Source: Litorivivens sp041624475
GTDB taxonomy: Bacteria; Pseudomonadota; Gammaproteobacteria; Pseudomonadales; Spongiibacteraceae
Length of the DNA: 64,000 nucleotides
Reading direction: 5' to 3'
Assembly (NCBI RefSeq): GCF_041624475.1
Contig: NZ_JBFJUX010000001.1
Span: 1 to 64,000, forward strand
The notes beneath the pieces were generated by a model that worked only from the letters and a program-made list of their open reading frames with translations, was not told where the DNA came from and made no database searches. Both the position numbers and the translations under genes were made by a program. Of the stretch, positions 42,611 through 51,330 are shown in pieces; within the stretch, counting starts at the first letter, position 1; every line of letters starts with the position of its first letter.

Positions 42611-43816
42611 TCAGCTGCTTTTGGGAGTGAAGGTTACCGGCACATGGGTGAAGCCGCGTACGTTCGGGTTATACGTGCGCTTCAGGCCGGCCTCATCGAT
42701 TTCGTAGTCCGGGATCAGACGCAAAATTTCTTCCATGCAGACCTGCACCTCCAGGCGTGCCAGATTGGCACCGATACAGGAGTGAATACCTTTGCCGAAG
42801 GCCATATGATCGCGACTGCCGCGTGTTATGTCATAGCTGTCGGCGTTCTCATACTTCTCTTCATCACGGCTGGCGGAGATAATGCACAGCCCCACCCGTT
42901 CGCCCTTTTTTAAGGTTTTTCCGCGAATAACGACGTCCTTCATCACCTGGCGGCCGATCATCTGGGTAGAACCGTCAAAGCGCAGGGTTTCTTCCACCGC
43001 CTTGCTCATCAGCGACGGATCATCCAGCAACATCTGTCGCTGATCCTTGTGCTGCCAGAGGCGGTAACACATATTGCCGATCAGCTTGGTGGTGGTCTCA
43101 TTGCCGGCAATGGCCAGCAGAATGCCAAAGCCGATCACGTCTTCATGGGTCAGCTTGCCTTCGCGCTCAGCCTGCAGCACCGCACTGAAAATATCATCCA
43201 CGCCCTCGAGTTTGTCCGACAGCTCCGTTGCCAACTGGTCAAAGTATTTACCGAGGTTGAAATAGGCATTGATATTGCGCTCGTTCAAACCGAACTGACC
43301 GTCCTCGCGATAGATCAGATCATCGGCCCAGCCCCGCACGGTGTCCTGATCTTTCTCCGGTACGTGAATCATGGTGGAGATTACATCCATCGGCAGCAGG
43401 GCCGCGAAATCCTGGGTCAGATCCATGTAACCCTTTTCCAGATGCGGTGTGATCAGACTGACGGCCTTGTCGCGAATGTACTGCTCCAGCGCATAAATCC
43501 GCTTGGGCAGCATTAAAGACTGAATCAATTTGCGAATGCGGGTGTGGTCGGGCGGGTCCATATTGATAAACATGGGGTAGCCGGCGTTGGCATCCTGCTG
43601 CGCTTCTAGGGCGGGGCCGGCGGTGCTACTGAAGGTCTCGACGTCGCGGAAGGCCTCGTAGCAGTCGTCCCATTTACTCAGCAGCCAGTAGCCGTGCTCT
43701 TCGTTATAGTACACTGGCGCATGCTTGCGCAGCCGGGCGTAATAGGGATAGGGGTCATCGTGGACCTCGTGTGCGTAGGGATCAAAATGAACCTCACTGC
43801 CTTTTGTAGCCGACAT
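42611..43816 (-). CDS. Cytochrome P450
   Basis: A 401-residue soluble bacterial P450. Seen: the I-helix oxygen motif AIAGNETTTKL, the K-helix ExxR in EETLRFDG and the heme-binding loop FGKGIHSCIGANLARLE with the Cys ligand. INMDPPDHTRIRKL is typical of class I bacterial enzymes. It needs a ferredoxin and reductase, neither nearby. The substrate is unknown; steroid, terpene and fatty-acid hydroxylation are all possible. It is divergent from a tandem MarR regulator across 106 bp holding a perfect palindrome, so substrate-responsive control is likely. Confidence 0.93.
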   Translation of the reverse strand: MSATKGSEVHFDPYAHEVHDDPYPYYARLRKHAPVYYNEEHGYWLLSKWDDCYEAFRDVETFSSTAGPALEAQQDANAGYPMFINMDPPDHTRIRKLIQSLMLPKRIYALEQYIRDKAVSLITPHLEKGYMDLTQDFAALLPMDVISTMIHVPEKDQDTVRGWADDLIYREDGQFGLNERNINAYFNLGKYFDQLATELSDKLEGVDDIFSAVLQAEREGKLTHEDVIGFGILLAIAGNETTTKLIGNMCYRLWQHKDQRQMLLDDPSLMSKAVEETLRFDGSTQMIGRQVMKDVVIRGKTLKKGERVGLCIISASRDEEKYENADSYDITRGSRDHMAFGKGIHSCIGANLARLEVQVCMEEILRLIPDYEIDEAGLKRTYNPNVRGFTHVPVTFTPKSS

Positions 43817-43896
43817 CGCCTGTCCTCGTCGTGGTCGCTCACTGAAACTGCATTACTCGAAAACATTACGCTAGCACGGCAGCATTACAATAGTAA

Positions 43897-43908
43897 ATAC
43901 ATGTATTA
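43897..43908. promoter_or_regulatory. Candidate MarR operator palindrome AATACATGTATT
   Basis: A perfect 12-bp palindrome, flanked by GTAA and TTAC-like bases, in the gap between the P450 gene and the double-MarR gene and just upstream of the latter's start. MarR dimers bind such sites. The palindrome is seen; function is inferred from position. Confidence 0.5.
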
Positions 43909-43922
43909 CATTTGATAAATAA

Positions 43923-45143
43923 TTGTTACCATTATTCCACTCATTGCGGGATAGACCTGTGCCACTGACTGCTGAACAGTTTGCGCCCGTCTGGGAGCGC
44001 TACCGCTACAATTTCATGCGCTACCTCACGGCCATCTCGCGCCACGCGGAACGCCGCGCCATGGAGCGCCTGCTAGAGCGCGGTTACCCCCGCCTGGCCA
44101 TGAACTTTGCCGCGCCCCTGTCGCTGCTGGCCGCCCGCCCGCTGCGCCTCACGGAGCTGGCCGAGGCCCTCGGTGCCAGCAAGCAACTGTGCCTGCAGAG
44201 CCTCAAGCCGATAGAACAGGCCGGCTATATCCGCCGCGAGCCCGACCCTCAGGACAAGCGCGCGCGGCTGGTCACGCTTACCGATTCCGGACAACAGCTT
44301 ATTACGCACGCCTTTGAAGAAATGCAGGCGATTCAGGATGACTACGAAGCCCGCATTGGCCCGGAGCGGGTAAAAGCCCTTGGCGAATGCCTTCGCGGCG
44401 CGGCTCAGGCCATGCAGGTGCCGGGAGAAGGTTTGCGGCGCGACCGCGGCCTTCCGGTGCCGGCACGGCTGAGCCCGCTGTCGCGCAACCTGCAGGAACG
44501 GCTGATGACCCTCACCGCCAGTCAGGGCCACAATTTGCAGTATTCGTTCGCTCAAGTATTGAGCGCCATTGATCTCAACGGCACGCCGGTGGCCGCACTG
44601 GCCCAATTGAATGGCGTTACCACTCAGGCCATTTCACGCATTGCCGGGGAACTGGAAAGCCAAGGCTATATTGAGCGCTCCACCAGTGGCAGCGACCGCC
44701 GCGCGCGGCATATATTCTTCACCCCACGCGGCCTGGAACTGATTCGGGATTCGGTTACCAGCGTGCAGCGCCTTGGCGCGGAGCTGAGCGAGAGCCTTGG
44801 CAAAAAGGGGCTGTTGGAAATGGAAGCGCTGGCCCGCCAACTCTACGAAGCGCTGGCGCTGGAAAGCGGCTTACTCAAACCGTTTGCTCCGGCCACAGAC
44901 TGCAGGCTGTTCCAGACCAATGCCGCGACCGCCGCGCCACGTCGACCATCGCCTCAGGCCATGCTCCTGTATCTGGCCGAGCAGATTGATGGCGATCTGC
45001 TGCAGCGCACTAACGACCTGCTTACGCTGCGCGAAAACCCAAGCTGTTCGCGCGGCGAGGTCAGCGCCCTTGAAGACACCCTGTCGCCCGGTCAGCAGAA
45101 GCAGCTGCGGCATTTGCTGTCGCAGCTCTCCGGCGACGAGTGA
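43923..45143 (+). CDS. Tandem double-MarR regulator
   Basis: A 406-residue protein with two MarR-type winged-helix domains in one chain. The first (about residues 50-135) shows LRLTELAEALGASKQLCLQSLKPIEQAGYIRR and PDPQDKRARLVTLTDSG. The second (about 185-285) shows TPVAALAQLNGVTTQAISRIAGELESQGYIER and GSDRRARHIFFTPRG. Normal MarR proteins are 140-180 residues and dimerise, so this one may act as a built-in pseudo-dimer. The start is a TTG at 43923, or a GTG at 43959 with GGGAT upstream. It probably controls the divergent P450 and perhaps itself. Confidence 0.82.
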   Translation: MLPLFHSLRDRPVPLTAEQFAPVWERYRYNFMRYLTAISRHAERRAMERLLERGYPRLAMNFAAPLSLLAARPLRLTELAEALGASKQLCLQSLKPIEQAGYIRREPDPQDKRARLVTLTDSGQQLITHAFEEMQAIQDDYEARIGPERVKALGECLRGAAQAMQVPGEGLRRDRGLPVPARLSPLSRNLQERLMTLTASQGHNLQYSFAQVLSAIDLNGTPVAALAQLNGVTTQAISRIAGELESQGYIERSTSGSDRRARHIFFTPRGLELIRDSVTSVQRLGAELSESLGKKGLLEMEALARQLYEALALESGLLKPFAPATDCRLFQTNAATAAPRRPSPQAMLLYLAEQIDGDLLQRTNDLLTLRENPSCSRGEVSALEDTLSPGQQKQLRHLLSQLSGDE

Positions 45144-45166
45144 TAGACTGCTCATCAGGGGGAGCG

Positions 45167-45982
45167 ATGCAAAGCGTCAACTGGTCGGAAATCGTGCTGA
45201 ACAAACAGTGGCTGGAGCAATTGGAGCGACAGGCATCGCGCCGCTTTGTTGAACCGGTGACCGCAGAAGAAGCCAGCACCTTCGTACTGACCAAACTCGC
45301 CGAAGACGACTGGGCCCGCTGCAAAACCTTTCGCGGTCAGGCGCGCCCCGCCACCTTCCTTTACAGTCTCAGTGCCCGCCTGTTTGAAGAGTTTTCCCGC
45401 CAGCGCTACGGCCGTGCCCGGCCACCCCAGTGGCTGCAGCAGCAAGGCGAGCTGTGGGTGCGTCTGTGGAAGGCGGTGTGTCTGGAACGGCACAGCACCG
45501 AGTATGTAATAAACCGTCAGCAGAGCCACGACGCCACAATTATTAGCAACATCATTCGCGCCATCAAGGCGCGCCTGCCCTGGTGCGGCGCCACTAATCT
45601 GCCCGTACCGGAAGAATATCTCGGCGAAAGCGAAAGCCTTGCCAGCGACAGTCTGGAAGACGCGCTGTCAGCCTCGCACCTCGAAGACACCCTCGCCCTG
45701 CTTGCCGCACTGCTCGGTGATCAAGAGGCCTTTGCCGAGGTGGAAACCAGCCAGATCGAACAGGCCCGTAGCGCCCTGACCCTGGATGACGAATCCCTGC
45801 TGATGCTGAAAATGCACTTTCAGGACGGGCTGAACTTTGCCAGCATTGCCCGTGCTCTGAACGTCCCGAAACACCAGCCTGGCCGTCAGATAAAGCAGGG
45901 TTTGATCAAGATTAATCAGGCGCTCGAAAGCGCCGGCTTGCATCTGCGCAGCGCGGCGCAGGCATTGGAGGACCGTTTGTGA
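45167..45982 (+). CDS. Sigma-70-like factor, diverged
   Basis: 271 residues from ATG 45167, next to AGGGGGAG; the frame extends to a GTG at 45140 overlapping the previous stop. The N-terminal half has CKTFRGQARPATFLYSLSARLFEEFSRQRYGR, reminiscent of sigma region 2 (F.....FLY.......D..R). The C-terminal part, LTLDDESLLMLKMHFQDGLNFASIARALNVP, looks like region 4 with its HTH. The middle is longer than in usual ECF sigma factors. The next gene encodes an anti-sigma-like membrane protein with a 4-bp overlap, supporting the call. Targets are unknown. Confidence 0.68.
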   Translation: MQSVNWSEIVLNKQWLEQLERQASRRFVEPVTAEEASTFVLTKLAEDDWARCKTFRGQARPATFLYSLSARLFEEFSRQRYGRARPPQWLQQQGELWVRLWKAVCLERHSTEYVINRQQSHDATIISNIIRAIKARLPWCGATNLPVPEEYLGESESLASDSLEDALSASHLEDTLALLAALLGDQEAFAEVETSQIEQARSALTLDDESLLMLKMHFQDGLNFASIARALNVPKHQPGRQIKQGLIKINQALESAGLHLRSAAQALEDRL

Positions 45983-46893
45983 GCAAGGCCGATCAACACA
46001 GCGAGGCCCTGCTGGGTATCAACCTGGCACAGCACGGGCGGGCGGCGAAAGGTTCGCCACCCAGCGATGAGGAGCTTGCCCTGCTGATGGAAGGCGGCCT
46101 CAGCAATGAGCGCCGCTCCGAGGTTCTGTCGCATCTGGCAGCGCGACCGGATCGCTATCGCCAGTGGTTGGAGTTTGTGGAAATGGCTGGTCAGCCCGCC
46201 GCCGAAACATCCCTGCTCGCGATACTCAACCGAGGGCTCAACAACTGGTTGATCGACTGGCGCTATGCACTGGGTAGTTTTGCGGTACTCGGCCTGACCC
46301 TCTTTGTGTTTCAGGCCACGCAGCAAAGCCCGCAATCATCAATGCCCGCTATAGAGGGGCACGCTGGCGCGCCCGCGCCGGCCGAAGCCGATATGGCGGC
46401 CCCGCCACCCGCGCGGGAGCAGGCCGCCAAACGCCAGGCAGCCGAGCAGCAGGAAGCAATGGCAGCCAGTGAGAGTTTCACCACCAGCGCAAAGGTGTGC
46501 ACGTCCTTGCTGCATCCGGACAGCGCGCAGCCGGGCCTGCTGTGCAGCGTTGCCGGCAGCAGCGGCAAATCGCGCTTGATGTGGCAGGCGCGCGGCGAGG
46601 CTGTTCGCCACCCGCTGGGCAGCGTGCATGAAAAAGCCCTGCAGCTGCGCGTCTCTTCCGCTCAGAACTGGGTGGCCCTGCAGACCGCGCAGGCGATCTA
46701 CGTGCAAGCCACCGCCGACCTTTTTGGCGAAAACCGCAATCGCGCGCAACTGCCGTTTAACTCCGCCACTGCCACCCTCGCCTGGGAGGGAGAGGTTCTG
46801 GTGATCTCGGTAATGCAGGCACTGGGTGACAGCGACGACGATCTCAAGTATCGCTATCTGCCGGAGAGCGGCGAGCTACAACCCCCTCTTTGA
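45979..46893 (+). CDS. Anti-sigma-factor-like membrane protein
   Basis: A 304-residue protein starting at a GTG that overlaps the sigma-like stop. The cytoplasmic N-terminus has SDEELALLMEGGLSNERRSEVLSHLAARPDRYRQWLEFVE, matching the helix pattern of anti-sigma domains but without the zinc His-x3-Cys-x2-Cys. One membrane helix (YALGSFAVLGLTLFVFQAT) lies near residues 95-113. The periplasmic part has an Ala/Pro/Gln-rich linker and a folded C-terminal domain with two Cys (VCTSLL, LLCSV) that may form a disulfide. It likely holds the sigma-like factor until a cell-envelope signal. It abuts the convergent RND gene with no gap. Confidence 0.68.
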   Translation: MSKADQHSEALLGINLAQHGRAAKGSPPSDEELALLMEGGLSNERRSEVLSHLAARPDRYRQWLEFVEMAGQPAAETSLLAILNRGLNNWLIDWRYALGSFAVLGLTLFVFQATQQSPQSSMPAIEGHAGAPAPAEADMAAPPPAREQAAKRQAAEQQEAMAASESFTTSAKVCTSLLHPDSAQPGLLCSVAGSSGKSRLMWQARGEAVRHPLGSVHEKALQLRVSSAQNWVALQTAQAIYVQATADLFGENRNRAQLPFNSATATLAWEGEVLVISVMQALGDSDDDLKYRYLPESGELQPPL

Positions 46894-49800
46894 TCAACGC
46901 AATTCCTTACCCAGCTCAGACTCCAATTGGCGGGTCACCGTCAGCGGGGTATGGGTATTACGGGCCAGCAGGTAGTAGGCCAGCGGCACCACAAATAGCG
47001 TCAAAACTGTCGCCAGACTGACGCCACTGGCCACCACCACACCAATCACAAAGCGTGCCTCGGCGCCGGCACCGGTGGCCAGAATCAGCGGCACTGCACC
47101 CATGATGGTGGTGATCGAGGTCATCAGGATCGGCCTCAGGCGCTGACCCGCCGCTTCAATCAGGGCCTCCTCAAACGTCCGGCCCTCGTCGCGCAACTGG
47201 TTGGCAAACTCGACGATCAGAATGCCGTTTTTGGTCGCCAGCCCCACCAGCATGATCAGGGCCACCTGGGAGTAAATATTGATGGTCTGGCCAAACAGGC
47301 TGAGGCCGAGCAATGCGCCGGCAATGGCCAAGGGCACCGTCAGCATGATCACAAAGGGGTGAATAAAACTCTCGAACTGGGCCGCCAGCACCAGAAACAC
47401 CACCATCAGCGCCAGCGCGAAAATAAAATAGATATCGCCGCTGCTGGTTTTCAGTTTCAGGGATTCCCCTTTGTAATCGATAACCGCCTCCGGCGCCACT
47501 TCGCGAGTAAGCTGTTCCAGATAAGTCAGCGCCTCGCCGAGGGTGTAGTCGCCCGCCACCGCCGCGTCGATGGTAATAGCGCGCATGCGGTTATAACGGT
47601 TCAGCGTTGCCGCGTCGGCGCGATCTTCCAGCGTTACCAGATTCGACAGTGGAATCAGGCGGTCGGTGGTCGTGGAGCGCACATAAATATTGTGCAAGTC
47701 ACCGGGTGAGCGCTGGGCGTCCGGTTCCCCTTCCAGAATCACATCGTATTCTTCACCGTCGCGCATAAAGGTGGTCACCCGGCGCGAGCCAAGCAGGGTT
47801 TCCAGCGTGCGGTTGATGTCTATCAGGCGCACGCCCAGCGAGGCGGCCCGCTCGCGATTGATCGATACTCGCAATTGCGGCTTGCTTTCCTGGTAGTCGC
47901 TGTCGATTCCAACCAGCCCGGGATTGGCACTGGCCTCGCTGATGATCCGATCGCGCCAGCGCGCCAGTTCGTCGTAGTCGGCGCCGCCAATCACAAACTG
48001 TACCGCCTTGTTGGCGTGGCCGCCCAAGGCCTGAGGCATGATCGGAAACACCATCACACCGCTGATATCCGCGACCCGCTCGCGCGCATCGGCCATGATG
48101 GCATAGGCATCGCGACGGCCGGAGTCAAAGGGTGTCAGTACGATAATCCCCATCGCGCCACTGAAATCTTCGCCGCCGCCGAAGCCGCGCGGCGCCCGCA
48201 GCAACAGGCGCTGAATATCGCCGCCATCCACCAGCGGCATCAGTTTTTCTTCAATTTCCAACACCCGCTCAGAGGTATAATCAAACGAGGCGCCTTCCGG
48301 CCCCTTGATAATCATAAAGAACACACCGCGATCTTCCTTGGGTGCGAACTCCTGCGGGATCTGTTTGAACAGGAAATAACAGCCGGCCAAGGCCGCCACC
48401 AGCACCAGAGCCATCGCCAGCGGGGCGTGCAATGCTCGCTTGAGCCCCGCGTGATAACGGCTTTGCAAAGCGGAGAAAACCCGGTCGCCGAGACGGCTGA
48501 CCCGATGTCGCCCATTGTCGGCCTTGAGCAGTTTGGCGCAGATAACCGGCGACAGGGTCAGCGCGACCACACTGGAAAAACCCACCGCCGCCGCCATGGC
48601 CACCGCAAACTCACCAAACAGCCGCCCCGCATCATCCTGCAAAAAGGTGATGGGTACGAAGACCGCAATCAGCACCAACGTGGTTGCCACCACCGCAAAG
48701 CCGACCTGGCGCGCGCCGCGGTAGGCGGCCACCAGCGGGCTTTCACCTTCATTCATGCGGCGGTGAATGTTTTCCAGCACCACGATGCCATCGTCCACCA
48801 CCATGCCAATGGCCAGCACCAGCGCCAGCAGGGTAAGCAGGTTAATGCTGTAACCCAGGCCGTAAAGCACCGTGAAAGTGGCGATCAGCGACACCGGCAC
48901 CGTCACCGCCGGCACCATCATCGCGCGCCAGTCACCGAGGAACAGCAGGATCACCAGAATCACCAGACCGGCGGCAATAAACAGGGTGGTGTAGACCTCG
49001 GAAATCGCGCTTTCGACAAACACCGAGCTGTCAAAACTCTGTTTGATATCCATGCCTTCCGGCAGGGTGGCCTGAATGCGATCGCGCAGTTTTTTTGCTT
49101 CGCGGGTTACCGCCAGAGTATTGGCGGTGCTCTGCTTGATAATACCGAGGCCAACCATATTCACGCCGTTGCCGCGAAACAGCCGCCGCCACTCCGCCGG
49201 CCCCACTTCCACCCGGGCCACATCTTTCAGTCGAATCAGATACCCGTCGCCGCCGCGGCCGATCACCAGTTTTTGAAAGTCTTCCTCGGTGCGGTAATTG
49301 CGATCCAGTTTGACGATAAAATCGCGGTCTATCGATTTCACCGTGCCGGCAGGCAGCTCGACGTTTTCACTGCGCAGGGCGTTTTCGATATCCGTGGCGG
49401 TCATGCCCCGGGCCGCCATCGCCTTGCGGTCCAGCCAGATTCGCATGGAGTATTCCAGTCCGCCGCTGACCCGCACCCGCGCCACACCATCGATGGTTGA
49501 AAAGCGATCCACCAGATAGCGCTCGGCGTAGTCGGTCAGCTGCAGGGTGTCCATGGATTCGGACACCAGGTTGAGCCACATGATGACCCGCTCATCAGAA
49601 TCGCTTTTTTGCACTTCCGGCGGGTCGGCCTCCTCCGGCAGATTGCCCAGCACCCCGGAGACCCGGTCGCGTACATCGTTGGCCGCCGCATCGATACTGC
49701 GATTGAGATCAAACTCGATGCTGATTGAGGACATGCCATCGACACTCGAGGAGGTGATGGTCTTGATACCCTCGATGCCGGCAATCCTGTCCTCGATTTG

Positions 49801-49995
49801 CTGGGTCACCCGGGACTCTACCACCGCCGCTGAGGCGCCAACGTAATTGGTGCGGATGGAGACGATCGGGGGGTCGATGTCCGGGTATTCGCGCAGCGCG
49901 AGGCGCTCAAAGGACACCAGACCAAAGGCCACCAGCAGCATGCTGATGACGACTGCAAAGACCGGCCGTTTGACCGCGGTATCGGACAGTAGCAT
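46894..49995 (-). CDS. RND multidrug efflux transporter, inner-membrane subunit
   Basis: A 1,033-residue AcrB/MexB-family (HAE1) proton antiporter. Seen: N-terminal LSDTAVKRPVFAVVISMLLVAFG, the TM4 motif LALVLAIGMVVDDGIVVLENIHR with the proton-relay Asp pair, a porter domain with FMIIKGPEGAS, and C-terminal LIMLVGLATKNGILIVEFANQLR. Length is standard. It works with the adaptor gene one base upstream and an outer-membrane channel encoded elsewhere (none here). The substrate is unknown; similar pumps lacking a local channel often use TolC/OprM. Confidence 0.94.
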   Translation of the reverse strand: MLLSDTAVKRPVFAVVISMLLVAFGLVSFERLALREYPDIDPPIVSIRTNYVGASAAVVESRVTQQIEDRIAGIEGIKTITSSSVDGMSSISIEFDLNRSIDAAANDVRDRVSGVLGNLPEEADPPEVQKSDSDERVIMWLNLVSESMDTLQLTDYAERYLVDRFSTIDGVARVRVSGGLEYSMRIWLDRKAMAARGMTATDIENALRSENVELPAGTVKSIDRDFIVKLDRNYRTEEDFQKLVIGRGGDGYLIRLKDVARVEVGPAEWRRLFRGNGVNMVGLGIIKQSTANTLAVTREAKKLRDRIQATLPEGMDIKQSFDSSVFVESAISEVYTTLFIAAGLVILVILLFLGDWRAMMVPAVTVPVSLIATFTVLYGLGYSINLLTLLALVLAIGMVVDDGIVVLENIHRRMNEGESPLVAAYRGARQVGFAVVATTLVLIAVFVPITFLQDDAGRLFGEFAVAMAAAVGFSSVVALTLSPVICAKLLKADNGRHRVSRLGDRVFSALQSRYHAGLKRALHAPLAMALVLVAALAGCYFLFKQIPQEFAPKEDRGVFFMIIKGPEGASFDYTSERVLEIEEKLMPLVDGGDIQRLLLRAPRGFGGGEDFSGAMGIIVLTPFDSGRRDAYAIMADARERVADISGVMVFPIMPQALGGHANKAVQFVIGGADYDELARWRDRIISEASANPGLVGIDSDYQESKPQLRVSINRERAASLGVRLIDINRTLETLLGSRRVTTFMRDGEEYDVILEGEPDAQRSPGDLHNIYVRSTTTDRLIPLSNLVTLEDRADAATLNRYNRMRAITIDAAVAGDYTLGEALTYLEQLTREVAPEAVIDYKGESLKLKTSSGDIYFIFALALMVVFLVLAAQFESFIHPFVIMLTVPLAIAGALLGLSLFGQTINIYSQVALIMLVGLATKNGILIVEFANQLRDEGRTFEEALIEAAGQRLRPILMTSITTIMGAVPLILATGAGAEARFVIGVVVASGVSLATVLTLFVVPLAYYLLARNTHTPLTVTRQLESELGKELR

Positions 49996-49996
49996 C

Positions 49997-51058
49997 TCAG
50001 CTATCCTCGCCCTGATTTACGTCTTCCAGTTCTGGGGCGGTAACTTTCAGGCCCTCACGCAGGCGCGGAAAATTGGCGCGCACGATAGTTTCGCCAGCGG
50101 TAACGCCACTGATCACTTCCACCCAGCCCGGCTGGCGACTGCCTATCTGCACGATGCGGCGCTGCAGGGTATTGTCGGCAGTGATCACCCACACACTGTG
50201 CTGCTGCTCGCGGGTGACAATCGCCGCTTCCGGAATCAGCAGGGCCCGGCGCGGATTGCGCAGCAATTCCACCGCCATCAACAGGCCCGGCTTCAACAGA
50301 CCCTCGCTGTTGTCGAACTCGGCGCGGGCGCGGATGGAGCGATCGGAGGTATTCACTCGGCTGTCCACCACCGTCACACGGCCGGTAAAGGCTTCATCGT
50401 AGGCGGCGGTTTTGGCGCGCAACTCCAGCCCCGGTTTCAGCGAACCGAGCAGAGCAGCCGGCACACTGAAATCCAGTTTCATCGGGTTGATATCGTCGAG
50501 GGTGGTGATGGCGGTACCGGGGGTAAGCAGCGCACCGGGGCTCACCAAGCGCAGCCCCAGCACACCGGCAAAGGGCGCGGTCAGGCGGCGGTCAGCAATG
50601 CGGGCTTCCAGTTCATCAATTTTAAAACGGGCTTTTTCCAGGGCTGTGCGGCGAGCATCCAGTTCGGTCTGAGCCGCCGACATGGTTTTCACCAGTCCTT
50701 CGAGACGGCGGACTTCGCGCTGCTGCTCGGCGAGGTCAGCCTTGGCCGCCGAGAGCTGGGCCTGCTCTTCCGCCTGTTCAAGGGTGACCAGTAGCTGGCC
50801 CGCTTCCACCCGTTGGCCTTCGCGAAAATGAATGGCGTCAACCGTGTCGGAAACATTGGCAGTAATGGTAATGGACTCGTTGCCGCGCAGACTGCCCAGA
50901 GCCTCGACCCGGTCAGAAAATTCGCGAGCCTCGACGGTGTACACACTGACTGACACCACCGGTGCCGCAGGGCGCGACGCATTGGACGGCGTTTGTGTTT
51001 GCCACCACAGGCCGCCCGCCAGGGCAGCGAGCAGTAACAGAGCGATTAGATATTTCAT
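49997..51058 (-). CDS. RND efflux periplasmic adaptor (MFP) subunit
   Basis: A 353-residue protein with an N-terminal membrane anchor (YLIALLLLAALAGGLWW) and no lipobox. The biotinyl-lipoyl-like half motif SITITANVSDTVDAIHFREGQRVEAGQLLVTL precedes a helical hairpin (EEQAQLSAAKADLAEQQREVRRLEGLV), and the second lipoyl half RLTAPFAGVLGLRLVSPGALLTPG and beta-barrel parts follow. It bridges the pump to the outer-membrane channel. It is co-transcribed with the pump gene (1 bp apart). Confidence 0.93.
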   Translation of the reverse strand: MKYLIALLLLAALAGGLWWQTQTPSNASRPAAPVVSVSVYTVEAREFSDRVEALGSLRGNESITITANVSDTVDAIHFREGQRVEAGQLLVTLEQAEEQAQLSAAKADLAEQQREVRRLEGLVKTMSAAQTELDARRTALEKARFKIDELEARIADRRLTAPFAGVLGLRLVSPGALLTPGTAITTLDDINPMKLDFSVPAALLGSLKPGLELRAKTAAYDEAFTGRVTVVDSRVNTSDRSIRARAEFDNSEGLLKPGLLMAVELLRNPRRALLIPEAAIVTREQQHSVWVITADNTLQRRIVQIGSRQPGWVEVISGVTAGETIVRANFPRLREGLKVTAPELEDVNQGEDS

Positions 51059-51116
51059 GGAAGATCCCAGACCATTGTTGTTGTGCTGGGGCTACAACGT
51101 GTTTTCTCGCGTAAGC

Positions 51117-51252
51117 TCCCCTCACCCTGTCCCTCTCCCAAGGGGAGAGGGGACCTGCTGCTCAAGTTCGGTGTTCATCCACGGCGAGAAAACACTGACC
51201 AGAGCAGTTCTGTGCGCACCCTCTCCCTATGGGAGAGGGCCGGGGTGAGGGA
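51117..51252. repeat. Palindromic repeat pair (CCCTCACCC / CCCTCTCCC family)
   Basis: Unit one (51117-51153) reads CCCCTCACCC then a CCCTCTCCC-AA-GGGGAGAGGGG hairpin. Unit two (51217-51252) has CCCTCTCCC-TAT-GGGAGAGGG followed by GGGGTGAGGG. The two face each other across about 63 bp in the 272-bp gap between the RND adaptor and argH. No gene was seen in the gap. Confidence 0.78.
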
Positions 51253-51330
51253 AGCATCTAGCGTGAAACAGTCTGCCGCCCCAAAACCAGAAGCCAGTGT
51301 GCCCCCGGGGTTGGACGGAGTAAATGAGAA

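Noticed and set aside
42611..43816. P450 as part of the cycloisomerase-like sterol module
   Set aside because: It is 7 kb away with its own divergent regulator and lacks the TetR palindrome; no CYP51-type signature was seen.
43923..45143. Two separate MarR genes joined by a sequencing error
   Set aside because: The frame is open without interruption and the linker between the two domains reads as normal coding sequence, so a fusion is simpler.
47875..49500. 541-residue open frame on the plus strand
   Set aside because: It is antisense to the RND pump gene, rich in His, Gln and Arg as expected of a mirror frame in G+C-rich DNA, and matches no family.
37338..51252. CRISPR-like array from the CCCTCTCCC repeats
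   Set aside because: The copies are few, palindromic and scattered over 14 kb between genes, with no regular spacers and no cas genes.
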